DNA of 64,000 nt from JAKVAV01 sp047632755 (lineage in GTDB: Bacteria > Bacteroidota > Bacteroidia > Flavobacteriales_D > Cryomorphaceae): NCBI GenBank assembly GCA_047632755.1, contig JBLIDT010000005.1:62001-126000 (forward strand). Reading direction: 5' to 3'. Shown here one piece after another: positions 39,742-49,281 of this stretch. Each line of letters begins with the position of its first letter. Positions within the stretch are counted from its first letter, which is position 1. The position numbers and the translations under genes are program-made. The notes beneath the pieces are model-generated. The model was not told where the DNA came from. It made no database searches and was given only the letters and a program-made list of their open reading frames with translations.

Positions 39742-41499
39742 CTAGTTTAGGTTCTCGTCTTTGAATTGAAGGTCGAAGAGCCTTTTGTAATGTCCATCAG
39801 CTTTCAACAGCTGTTGATGATTCCCCTGTTCTACGATTTCACCTTTATCCAAAACGATTATTCGATCTGCCTTTTGAATGGTACTCAATCTGTGGGCAAT
39901 AATAATACTGGTTCTGTTAGCGGTGAGCCTATCAATAGCGCGCTGTATCATTAACTCTGACTCGGTGTCGACTGAAGAAGTGGCCTCATCCAGAATTAAA
40001 ACTTTCGGATTGTAAACATAGGCTCGAATGAAGCTAACAAGCTGACGCTGACCGACGCTTAGCATGCCGCCTCTCTCCTTCACATCATAGTCGTATCCAC
40101 CTGGAAGTTTTTCAATAAATTGATTGGCACCGACAGCCTCTGCGGCCTTTTTCACTTCTTCAATTGTGATCCTGTCATTTTGCAGGGTAATATTCTCTGC
40201 AATGGAAGCTGAAAATAAGAAGACATCCTGCAAGACAACGGCAATCTCATTGCGAAGGTAATCCAAGTCGAAGTCACGAATAGGCACTCCATCAATTTTG
40301 ATCTCTCCTTTTTGAAACTCGTAAAATCGATTTACCAGATTAACAACCGATGATTTCCCTGCTCCTGTAGCACCTACAAAGGCTATTTTCTCCCCCTCTT
40401 TCGCTTCGAAACTGATGTTCTTCAGCACCCATTCCTCCTCATTGTAAGCGAACCAAACATTCTCGAATTTAATGTTTCCCTTTATTCCCGAATTGAGTGT
40501 TCCAGCATCTTGAATCTCTTCATTCGTATCCAAAATTTTGAACACCCTTTCAGAGCCTACCATTCCCATTTGCAAAACATTAAAACGGTCTGCCAATTGG
40601 CGAATCGGGCGAAATAGCATGTTTATCAAAAGAATAAACATCAATAAATCACCAAGGGACACTTCCTCTTTCAAAACTCCACCTGCTCCCCACCAAACGA
40701 GAAAAGCCAATGAGACTGCCGACAAGATTTCCACCACTGGAAAAAACACCGAATAAGCCCAAATACTTCTAATATGTGCCTTCTTGTGGATATCGTTTAT
40801 GGCTCTAAACTTTTCCTTTTCACGTTTCTCCCGATTGAAAACTTGAACGATCACCATTCCAGTGATGTGCTCTTGAACAAACGCATTGAGCTTTGAAACT
40901 TGAGTTCTGACTTCTTGAAACGCCCTTTTTATAGAGTTTTTAAATACGATCATCGCAAGAATCAGGAGGGGAATAGGCGCCAAACTATACAGAGTCAATT
41001 TCCAAGAGATGAAAAACATGAAGGCAATAACCGCAACGAGTTTGAGAAGCTCGCCCATGATGGAAAGCAAGCCCTGCGAAAAGATTTGAGCGATGGTCTC
41101 AATATCGCTGATGCACCGTGTTACCAAAGTTCCGATAGCTGTTTTATCGAAATACTTCAGCTTAAATGAGGTGATATGAGTGAAAACCTTTGATCGCATG
41201 TCAATGGTTACTGACTGTCCCAACCAGTTGCTGTAGTATGTTTGGTAGAACTGCATAAAAGCTTCGACAAACAGCACTCCAACAATAATAAGCGTGAGTA
41301 AAAGCAATCCGTTGGAATCGCCAGTCACCACATACTCGTCCACAGCTTTACCAATAAGGTACGGGCGCAATACGCCCACAATCGCCAAAACAATGGTGAG
41401 CATAAGCGCCTTATAAAGGACGTCTTTGTAAGGTTTGGCGTAAACCATAACCCTGGAAAATAATTTGGTGTCGAATGCCTTGCCCGTTACTTGAGCCAT
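39742..41499 (-). CDS. ABC exporter, half-transporter (MsbA/multidrug type)
   Basis: 585 residues. A six-helix type-IV transmembrane domain at about 25-325, then a nucleotide-binding domain: Walker A 'VGATGAGKSSVVNLVNRFYE', Q-loop 'VLQDVFLF', signature 'LSVGQRQLVSFIRA', Walker B 'KVLILDEATSSVD', H-loop 'IIAHRLSTI'. The signature Ser-Val-Gly differs slightly from Ser-Gly-Gly but is common in this subfamily. It should form a homodimer or heterodimer that exports lipid or drug. It follows truA directly (the truA stop abuts this ATG). Confidence 0.93.
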   Translation of the reverse strand: MAQVTGKAFDTKLFSRVMVYAKPYKDVLYKALMLTIVLAIVGVLRPYLIGKAVDEYVVTGDSNGLLLLTLIIVGVLFVEAFMQFYQTYYSNWLGQSVTIDMRSKVFTHITSFKLKYFDKTAIGTLVTRCISDIETIAQIFSQGLLSIMGELLKLVAVIAFMFFISWKLTLYSLAPIPLLILAMIVFKNSIKRAFQEVRTQVSKLNAFVQEHITGMVIVQVFNREKREKEKFRAINDIHKKAHIRSIWAYSVFFPVVEILSAVSLAFLVWWGAGGVLKEEVSLGDLLMFILLINMLFRPIRQLADRFNVLQMGMVGSERVFKILDTNEEIQDAGTLNSGIKGNIKFENVWFAYNEEEWVLKNISFEAKEGEKIAFVGATGAGKSSVVNLVNRFYEFQKGEIKIDGVPIRDFDLDYLRNEIAVVLQDVFLFSASIAENITLQNDRITIEEVKKAAEAVGANQFIEKLPGGYDYDVKERGGMLSVGQRQLVSFIRAYVYNPKVLILDEATSSVDTESELMIQRAIDRLTANRTSIIIAHRLSTIQKADRIIVLDKGEIVEQGNHQQLLKADGHYKRLFDLQFKDENLN

Positions 41500-42231
41500 C
41501 TAGTCGGGGTAGTTTATGTGATTGAGGAAAAGCCCTTGTGGGTGAGCTGATTTGCCAGCCGAAGAACGATCTTTTTTTTCCAATACTTCTATGATTTTCT
41601 CGGGCGATTCGATTCCTTCTCCTATCGGAAGTAAAGTGCCAACAATAGCCCTTACCATATTTCTTAAAAATCGATTTGCACCAATCGTAAGAACAAGGCC
41701 ATGGTCAATAGGTTCCCAAAAAGCTGTTTGAACATCGCAAATATTCGTTTTTACTTGGGTGTTACTTTTGCTAAAGCTCGAAAAATCTTGTTTCCCAAGG
41801 AGTAATTGAGAAGCCTGGTTTAGCAATTCCAAATCGAGCTCTTTCACGTGATAAACCGAATAGGAATTTTTAAATGGAATCTTTTTAAAATGCATGTAGT
41901 ACTTGTATTCGCGGTAATCAGCTGAAAATCGAGCGTGCAATTGACCGTCTACTTCTTTGCATTCGTAAACGGCTATATCTCTGGGCAAAATTGCGTTTAG
42001 CTTGTAAAGAAATTCATGAAGCAGTGGAAATTCAGTATCAAAATGAGCGAAGTACTCATAAGCGTGCACTCCTGCATCGGTACGTCCGCAACCTATTACA
42101 GCTCTGAAATCTTTGACTAAGATTCTCAAAGCATCCTCTAAGGTTCCTTGAACCGTCGTAACTTTCGGCTGAATTTGCCAACCTGAATAGTTGGTGCCGT
42201 CGTAAGCCAATTTTAAGAAGTAACGCGTCAA
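41500..42231 (-). CDS. truA: tRNA pseudouridine(38-40) synthase TruA
   Basis: Modifies uridines 38-40 in the tRNA anticodon arm. From TTG 42231 the protein is 243 residues and begins 'MTRYFLKLAYDGTNYSGWQ', the conserved N-terminus. The frame is open to 42360 and has an ATG at 42255, but a TACTTTTG promoter-like box (plus-strand 42245-42252) overlaps that ATG region, so transcription probably starts inside it and TTG is used. The catalytic Asp is in 'CGRTDAGVHAYEY'. Confidence 0.93.
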   Translation of the reverse strand: MTRYFLKLAYDGTNYSGWQIQPKVTTVQGTLEDALRILVKDFRAVIGCGRTDAGVHAYEYFAHFDTEFPLLHEFLYKLNAILPRDIAVYECKEVDGQLHARFSADYREYKYYMHFKKIPFKNSYSVYHVKELDLELLNQASQLLLGKQDFSSFSKSNTQVKTNICDVQTAFWEPIDHGLVLTIGANRFLRNMVRAIVGTLLPIGEGIESPEKIIEVLEKKDRSSAGKSAHPQGLFLNHINYPD

Positions 42232-42244
42232 CTCAATTTTTTCG

Positions 42245-42252
42245 CAAAAGTA
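42245..42252 (-). promoter_or_regulatory. TAnnTTTG box overlapping the upstream in-frame ATG of truA
   Basis: TACTTTTG on the minus strand lies 13 nt upstream of the TTG start (42231) and immediately after the alternative ATG (42255). It argues for the TTG start. It also sits directly upstream of the divergent phosphoesterase gene, whose ATG begins at 42254. Confidence 0.45.
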
Positions 42253-42253
42253 C

Positions 42254-42754
42254 ATGAAACGAATCGGACTATTATCAGATACGCATGGATACATGGATGA
42301 TAGAATTTTGCACCACCTAAAAGGATGCGATGAGATCTGGCATGCAGGAGATATTGGCACTCACGAGGTCATGGAGCCGCTGCACGAAATAGCTGAAGTA
42401 AGAGCGGTCTATGGCAACATTGATGACACATCAATGCGCATGACTTACCCCTTAAACAACGCCTTTGAGACTGCAGGAGCCAAGTGCTTTATAACCCATA
42501 TTGCTGGAAGACCTGGAAAATACCCAAGTCGAGTAAAAAAAGAACTCAAAGAATTAAGGCCCGATATTTTTGTTTGTGGGCATTCACACATTCTTTTAAT
42601 CAAGCGTGATCCGAAATCTGGATTGGTTCACCTCAACCCTGGTGCTTCGGGTAAACATGGCTTTCACAATATTCGAACGATGATTCGTTTCAGCATCAGT
42701 GAAGGAAAAATCTTGAATCCTGAGATAATAGAATTGGGTAAAAGAGGATCTTAG
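42254..42754 (+). CDS. YfcE/MJ0936-type metallophosphoesterase
   Basis: 166 residues of the calcineurin-like fold: 'LLSDTHGYMDD' (metal-binding D-x-H), 'DEIWHAGDIG', 'VYGNIDD' (GNxD/H), 'FVCGHSHILLI' (GHSH) and 'HLNPGASG'. The family hydrolyses phosphodiesters or nucleotide esters with Mn2+. It is divergent from truA, with the starts almost touching. Confidence 0.93.
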   Translation: MKRIGLLSDTHGYMDDRILHHLKGCDEIWHAGDIGTHEVMEPLHEIAEVRAVYGNIDDTSMRMTYPLNNAFETAGAKCFITHIAGRPGKYPSRVKKELKELRPDIFVCGHSHILLIKRDPKSGLVHLNPGASGKHGFHNIRTMIRFSISEGKILNPEIIELGKRGS

Positions 42755-43227
42755 CGAATCCTGTCAAGAGATTTTATCAGAGCTTCGTCTTTTTTGATTC
42801 CACGTATGGACAAGAATAAAAAGGTTAAAGCTACTACAGGCATGTAGAAACCTGCATGATAAAGAATGTCAACTTCGTCGCCGTATAGCTTTGTGTGAAC
42901 CGAATCAATCGCAAAAAAGAGGTAGACGATAAAACTTAGATTCACTAAAAATCCCAGACGTGTTATCCTTAATTGAACTGGACGCTTTTTGTACAAAAAA
43001 AGAGCGACAGCGGGAAGCATCGTAATAAATAGACTTATGAACCAAGTGGGGAAAAGAAAAGGCCCCGTCATTTCTACCAAATCACTTTGCACATTGAAAA
43101 CACCGAACACGGCATATTCAGCCAATTTCACATCCCCTTCGAGATAATGAGCGAAGGGTAGAAAAAATGTAAGTAAGCCTGTAATAGCGGCTAAAAAAAG
43201 ATAGATGGACTGCGCGCGCTGAATCAT
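42751..43227 (-). CDS. DUF4293 four-TM membrane protein
   Basis: 158 residues from ATG 43227 (frame open to 43257). It starts 'MIQRAQSIYLFLAAITGLLTF', the hallmark of DUF4293, with four hydrophobic helices. This is a Bacteroidota-specific family of unknown function that is often next to rho, as here. A TATATTTG box (minus strand, 43255-43262) precedes it by 27 nt. The stop overlaps the phosphoesterase stop by 4 nt. Confidence 0.88.
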   Translation of the reverse strand: MIQRAQSIYLFLAAITGLLTFFLPFAHYLEGDVKLAEYAVFGVFNVQSDLVEMTGPFLFPTWFISLFITMLPAVALFLYKKRPVQLRITRLGFLVNLSFIVYLFFAIDSVHTKLYGDEVDILYHAGFYMPVVALTFLFLSIRGIKKDEALIKSLDRIR

Positions 43228-43303
43228 TTTAAATGCTTTGAAATAGATGCTGTGCAAATATATGACATAAAATAGGCCTCCTTTTCAAGGTTTCATTTTG
43301 ATA

Positions 43304-43311
43304 TATTTTTG
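43304..43311 (+). promoter_or_regulatory. TAnnTTTG box upstream of rho
   Basis: TATTTTTG at 43304-43311, 124 nt before the rho ATG (43436). If used, the rho mRNA has a leader of about 120 nt, which would fit the autogenous control of rho known in other bacteria. No clear TTG at 19 nt. Confidence 0.35.
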
Positions 43312-43435
43312 GCTTCGATTCAGTCTTGAAGCGAATTGTTGTATCATTGCATAATAAGTGAGCCGATAGATTTCTTCTCTCTCACTACCCTCAATTACTA
43401 CTTGAACACAACATCTTTAAATAACTTCACAGTCG

Positions 43436-45249
<1,814 letters not shown>

Positions 45250-45250
<1 letters not shown>

Positions 45251-45732
45251 TGACCCATCCAAGTGTGAATATTTCAGTGCGAGTCGCATTGGGCTTTATG
45301 GCTCTGCGACTCGTTCTTTTTTTCGTCAACGCAGATTTTCCTTATCAGGAAGAAGTTTTCTTGTTTCTCCTGTTGGCATCCTTTCCTGGATTGAGCTTAT
45401 ACGCTATCTGGCCTGGGGAAGAGAAAACATCATTCAAAGAAGATGCTCTTAATTCTCTTCGTCTCAACGTGATTTTTGCGATAGCTATGGCCATATTTAT
45501 TTATGCCTTCTATGCTTTTGCCGATACCAACTACTTCCCGAATATGAGGGATATGATCGCAGCTAGAGAGTTGGCTGCTAGCCCTGATTTAGATGAAGCT
45601 GATCTGCGTCGTGGTATCCAACAGTTCTTTTCATTGAGAAACTTCTCAATCCTAGCAATTCTCTTCTTTATGGTGATGGGTATTTTTTACTCCGTGCTAT
45701 TCTCGGCTATCAAGAGAGTTGTTCTTAAGTAA
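45250..45732 (+). CDS. DUF4199-like membrane protein
   Basis: 160 residues with four hydrophobic segments (about 10-28, 35-52, 75-95, 130-152) and a polar loop with 'DMIAARELAASPDLDEADL'. The layout fits DUF4199, common in Bacteroidota; I am only moderately sure. Its ATG overlaps the rho stop by one base (TAATG), so it is translationally coupled to rho. The stop overlaps the convergent mpl by 8 nt. Confidence 0.65.
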
Positions 45733-47080
45733 AAAGCTGCTCTCCCACTTCTTGAAAATCTATCCCATCAAAATTTCCTGAGCTCATCATCAACAGGTTC
45801 TTATTCTTCCAGTTGATCGATTTGAGTTCGGCAAGCAATACTACCGAATCGGTAAAAACCTCAACATTGGTTCCCCCAAAAGCCGTGTTTACTTCCTCCT
45901 CGCTCAAGGTTTCGAGGCGCTTATGCTCAACAACTTCGGGACTGAAGTAAATCAAAGCCCGATCAGCCTTCGCCATGGTGCCATCATATTGCGGTAAAAA
46001 CTTCTTGTTAAGACTGCTGAACGTGTGCAATTCCATGCAGGCAATGAGTTCTCTATCTGGAAACTGTTCCTTCAATGCCGATGTAGTCGCCTTCAGTTTA
46101 CTGGGTGCATGCGCAAAGTCTTTGTAAAAAACAGATGACTCCGACTCTGCCACTTTTTCGAGCCTCTTCGACGCTCCTGTGAAATCTGCGATAGCAGTCA
46201 AGAAATCAATGGGCTCTATTTTCAGCGCTCGGCATATTTCCATGGCACCGAGCAGATTAGCCATATTGTGGGCACCAAAGAGTTCAGAGCTAAACTCCTT
46301 TCCTTCAAAGTGGATTATCGTTTGGCCATTTCGAATCTCGCTTTCTAATTTGCCGTAAGGGATCACAGATAAATCAGCTCGCAAATGGGCCATCTTTCGA
46401 AGCTCCTCGTCCTCCTGAAAATAGATAAGTGTTCCATCCTTCTCGATCAAATCGATGAAGATGGAAAACTGCTGGACATAATTTCCGAAAGTTGGAAACA
46501 CGTTTATATGATCCCACGCTACACCTGTAAGTATGGCTATATGCGGCTTATAAAGATGGAACTTCGGCCTTCTGTCGATGGGAGAAGACAGGTATTCATC
46601 GCCTTCCAAAATCACCACGTCGGCATCATCTGTTAACCTTACCATGCAGTCCATTCCTTCCAGCTGAGCGCCCACCATATAGTCGATATTTTTACCCAGA
46701 TGCTTCATGGCGTGGAGCAAAATACCCGTGATGGTAGTTTTGCCGTGGCTTCCGCCAATGACCACTCGGATCTTGTCCTTCGTTTGCTCGTATATGTATT
46801 CGGGATAAGAGTAGATGCGGAGCCCTAGCTCATTGGCCTTAGCCAATTCGGGATTGTCTGCTCGGGCATGCATCCCAAGAACAACAGCGTCAAGATCTGC
46901 ATGAATGTAATCAGCATTCCAACCGATTTCTTTTGGAAGAATTCCTTCCTTTTCGAGTCTCGATTTTGAGGGTTCAAAGATCTCATCGTCGCTTCCGCTA
47001 ATCTCAAAACCCTTTCTTTTCAAGGCTATTGCAAGGTTATGCATAGCGCTTCCGCCAATGGCTATGAAGTGAATTTTCAT
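45725..47080 (-). CDS. mpl: UDP-N-acetylmuramate:L-alanyl-gamma-D-glutamyl-meso-diaminopimelate ligase
   Basis: Recycles peptidoglycan by attaching the released tripeptide to UDP-MurNAc. 451 residues, Mur ligase fold: N-terminal 'IHFIAIGGSAMHNLAIALK', ATP-binding 'VVIGGSHGKTTITGILLHAM', central 'VILEGDEYLSS' and 'HIAILTGVAWDHINVFPT', C-terminal 'YKDFAHAPSKLKATTSAL'. The 'GSAMHNLA' variant of the first motif fits Mpl rather than MurC. Confidence 0.93.
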   Translation of the reverse strand: MKIHFIAIGGSAMHNLAIALKRKGFEISGSDDEIFEPSKSRLEKEGILPKEIGWNADYIHADLDAVVLGMHARADNPELAKANELGLRIYSYPEYIYEQTKDKIRVVIGGSHGKTTITGILLHAMKHLGKNIDYMVGAQLEGMDCMVRLTDDADVVILEGDEYLSSPIDRRPKFHLYKPHIAILTGVAWDHINVFPTFGNYVQQFSIFIDLIEKDGTLIYFQEDEELRKMAHLRADLSVIPYGKLESEIRNGQTIIHFEGKEFSSELFGAHNMANLLGAMEICRALKIEPIDFLTAIADFTGASKRLEKVAESESSVFYKDFAHAPSKLKATTSALKEQFPDRELIACMELHTFSSLNKKFLPQYDGTMAKADRALIYFSPEVVEHKRLETLSEEEVNTAFGGTNVEVFTDSVVLLAELKSINWKNKNLLMMSSGNFDGIDFQEVGEQLFT

Positions 47081-47172
47081 GGTTTGAACTTAACTGTTTT
47101 ACAGAGAGCCTCAATATTTGATTTCTGCTCTTTTACACAGCGTATTGTTACATTCGTTGCAAAGCAAGCCTT

Positions 47173-48033
47173 ATGCAAATACACACGATCGAAACAGGAA
47201 ATTTCAAGTTGGATGGAGGAGCCATGTTCGGTGTTGTTCCAAAATCGATATGGTCAAAACACAAGACTCCCGATGCAAACAACATGTGCAGTTGGACTAT
47301 GCGCTGTCTCTTGGTCGATTATGGAGACCGCTTGGTATTGATCGACACCGGTATGGGAGACAAACAGAGTGAAAAATTTTTTGGCTACTACTACCTTTTC
47401 GGCGAAAACACCCTCTTAAAATCCATCGAGCAAAAAGGATATTCAAAAGAAGATATTACAGATGTGGTATTAACCCACCTGCACTTCGATCACTGCGGTG
47501 GTGCAGTATCGCTAGATCGAAAAAAAAACAGGTACTACCCCACATTTCCAAATGCAACCTACTGGTCATGCGAAGAGCATTGGAATTGGGCGGTAAATCC
47601 GAATGACCGTGAGAAAGCATCTTTCTTAAAAGAGAATATCTTACCCCTTAAAGAGGCAGGTCAACTCAAATTTGTGACCCGTAATGGTAGGTGGAGTAAA
47701 GAAGAATTGTTTCCTGGGTTCAGCCTCTTCTTTGCCGATGGACATACAGAAAGTCAGATGATTCCGTACATCGATTACAAAGGGAAAACTCTGATTTATG
47801 CTGCCGATCTATTGCCTTCTGCAGCGCATATTCCAATGCCATATATAATGGGCTATGACGTGCGACCACTGGAAACTCTCAAAGACAAAAAAATATTCTT
47901 GGGCGATGCTGCGGCAAAAGAGCAGATAATCTTTTTAGAACACGATATTGATAATGAATGTATCCGAGTTCATGAGACGGAGAAGGGAGTTCGATTGCAA
48001 GAAGCACATACCTTGAAAGATATTTTCGGGTAA
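47173..48033 (+). CDS. MBL-fold metallo-hydrolase, lactonase-like
   Basis: 286 residues. The dinuclear metal site is complete: 'VVLTHLHFDHCGG' (HxHxDH), later His in 'FADGHTESQM', Asp in 'IYAADLLPS', and a C-terminal 'IIFLEHDID'. The architecture and an N-terminal 'GGAMFGVVPKSIWSK' resemble the N-acyl homoserine lactonase-type group, but the substrate is not settled. It is transcribed alone, between mpl (divergent) and a small secreted protein. Confidence 0.9.
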   Translation: MQIHTIETGNFKLDGGAMFGVVPKSIWSKHKTPDANNMCSWTMRCLLVDYGDRLVLIDTGMGDKQSEKFFGYYYLFGENTLLKSIEQKGYSKEDITDVVLTHLHFDHCGGAVSLDRKKNRYYPTFPNATYWSCEEHWNWAVNPNDREKASFLKENILPLKEAGQLKFVTRNGRWSKEELFPGFSLFFADGHTESQMIPYIDYKGKTLIYAADLLPSAAHIPMPYIMGYDVRPLETLKDKKIFLGDAAAKEQIIFLEHDIDNECIRVHETEKGVRLQEAHTLKDIFG

Positions 48034-48044
48034 CAGATACCCGC

Positions 48045-48076
48045 AAAAAAAAGATCCCGCACCACCATGCGGGATC
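48045..48076 (-). terminator. Strong intrinsic terminator for the minus-strand small gene
   Basis: GATCCCGCA (48053-48061) and TGCGGGATC (48068-48076) form a perfect 9-bp stem with a 6-nt loop. On the minus strand it is followed by eight T (A run 48045-48052), so it terminates the gene at 48137-48409. On the plus strand the T run is lacking, so it is at best a weak block for the MBL gene. Confidence 0.92.
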
Positions 48077-48136
48077 ATAAAATGTTGCCCCAAAATTAAA
48101 GCCTATGAAAATCAGAGAACAACAATGCGTGTACTT

Positions 48137-48409
48137 CTAGTCACGGTTAGGCATACACATTGAGTAACCTGTGTATACTCTTTCTGTGCTGGGATTAAGG
48201 GGCCTTAAAGACTTTAAATAAATGCGTTCTTCGGTAATGACAGTAGTTTCGACATCGTCGTTATCGTCATCATTATCATAGTCTGCAAAACGGATGTTGT
48301 CATTTAATTTTACCGTGCTACTTGGCAAAGTTGTTTGTGATTGTGCAAATCCAACAGTTGAAAATGCTACAAAAAGAAGGGCGAGTAATGCTTGATTAAT
48401 TGTTTTCAT
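48137..48409 (-). CDS. Small secreted protein with an Asp/Asn-rich segment
   Basis: 90 residues from ATG 48409: a clear signal peptide MKTINQALLALLFVAFSTVG then FAQ, followed by a mature part of about 67 residues with 'FADYDNDDDNDDVETT' and an end 'YTGYSMCMPNRD'. The acidic run may bind Ca2+ or simply be disordered. It has no recognised family. It has its own strong terminator, which supports a real expressed gene. The 246-nt region upstream (48419-48664) shows no other gene. Confidence 0.65.
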   Translation of the reverse strand: MKTINQALLALLFVAFSTVGFAQSQTTLPSSTVKLNDNIRFADYDNDDDNDDVETTVITEERIYLKSLRPLNPSTERVYTGYSMCMPNRD

Positions 48410-48652
48410 AATAGCCAATTTGTTTAGTTTGTTTAATGTTTAACTTTTAATATCCTCCAGCTGATTTAGAGCTATTGATGCCTTTTTGTTTGTTTGACTG
48501 TATGACGACTATACTACCGGATATGTTACTCGATAATCTTCGTTTTTACGTTCTTTAACTTTGATTAACAAGGAGAGCATTTCTTTAACATATTTATAAC
48601 CAATATCATAGATGCTCGTTAATAAAATGCTCAACTTGGTAAATGGAAATGG

Positions 48653-48660
48653 TAGTTTTG
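48653..48660 (+). promoter_or_regulatory. TAnnTTTG box for recR, 4 nt before ATG
   Basis: TAGTTTTG (48653-48660), then TGCC, then the recR ATG (48665). A TTG at 48636-48638 is 14 nt upstream, closer than the 19 nt seen for the phhA leader. The placement implies a leaderless mRNA. Confidence 0.5.
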
Positions 48661-48664
48661 TGCC

Positions 48665-49279
48665 ATGATATCTTCAAAATACATCGAAAATGCTGTGAAC
48701 GAAATGGCTTCACTTCAAGGTGTAGGAAAACGCACTGCCCTGCGTTATGTGCTCGATCTAGCGGGAAGGTCTGACGAAGACATCGCTCGTTTTATCAGAT
48801 CCATTCAAGATTTGAAAACACATGTGAAACCCTGTAAGAAGTGCCATAACCTTTCCGATACCGATATATGCAATATCTGTAGCAGCCCGAATAGAGATCA
48901 ATCGCTCATCTGTGTAGTAGAAGACATTAGAGATGTACTGGCCATAGAAGCTACTCATCAATACAAGGGTCTTTATCATGTTTTGGGCGGAAAGATTTCG
49001 CCCATGGATGGAATTGGTCCTTCCGATCTGAACGTAGGATCTCTTTTGGAGCGACTGGAAAAGAGCGAAGTAAAAGAACTCATATTGGCTCTATCGGCTA
49101 CAATGGAGGGGGATACAACATCTTATTACGTTTACAAAAAAATTGAGAAAAACGAAGACCTCATTACTTCTACGCTTTCTAGAGGAGTGCCCGTGGGTGA
49201 TGAGCTACAATACACCGATGAAGTCACCTTAGGAAGGTCCATATTACAGCGCACCCCCTATGACAAAAGCCTGCTATAA
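48665..49279 (+). CDS. recR: Recombination mediator RecR
   Basis: RecFOR pathway protein that helps load RecA. 204 residues: N-terminal helix-hairpin-helix ('ASLQGVGKRTALRYVLDL'), four-Cys zinc finger 'CKKCHNLSDTDICNIC', Toprim domain ('LICVVEDIRDVLAIEAT', 'HVLGGKISPMDGIGP'), C-terminal 'LSRGVPVGDELQYTDEVTL'. All RecR hallmarks are present. The glycosyltransferase gene follows after 2 nt. Confidence 0.96.
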   Translation: MISSKYIENAVNEMASLQGVGKRTALRYVLDLAGRSDEDIARFIRSIQDLKTHVKPCKKCHNLSDTDICNICSSPNRDQSLICVVEDIRDVLAIEATHQYKGLYHVLGGKISPMDGIGPSDLNVGSLLERLEKSEVKELILALSATMEGDTTSYYVYKKIEKNEDLITSTLSRGVPVGDELQYTDEVTLGRSILQRTPYDKSLL

Positions 49280-49281
49280 AT

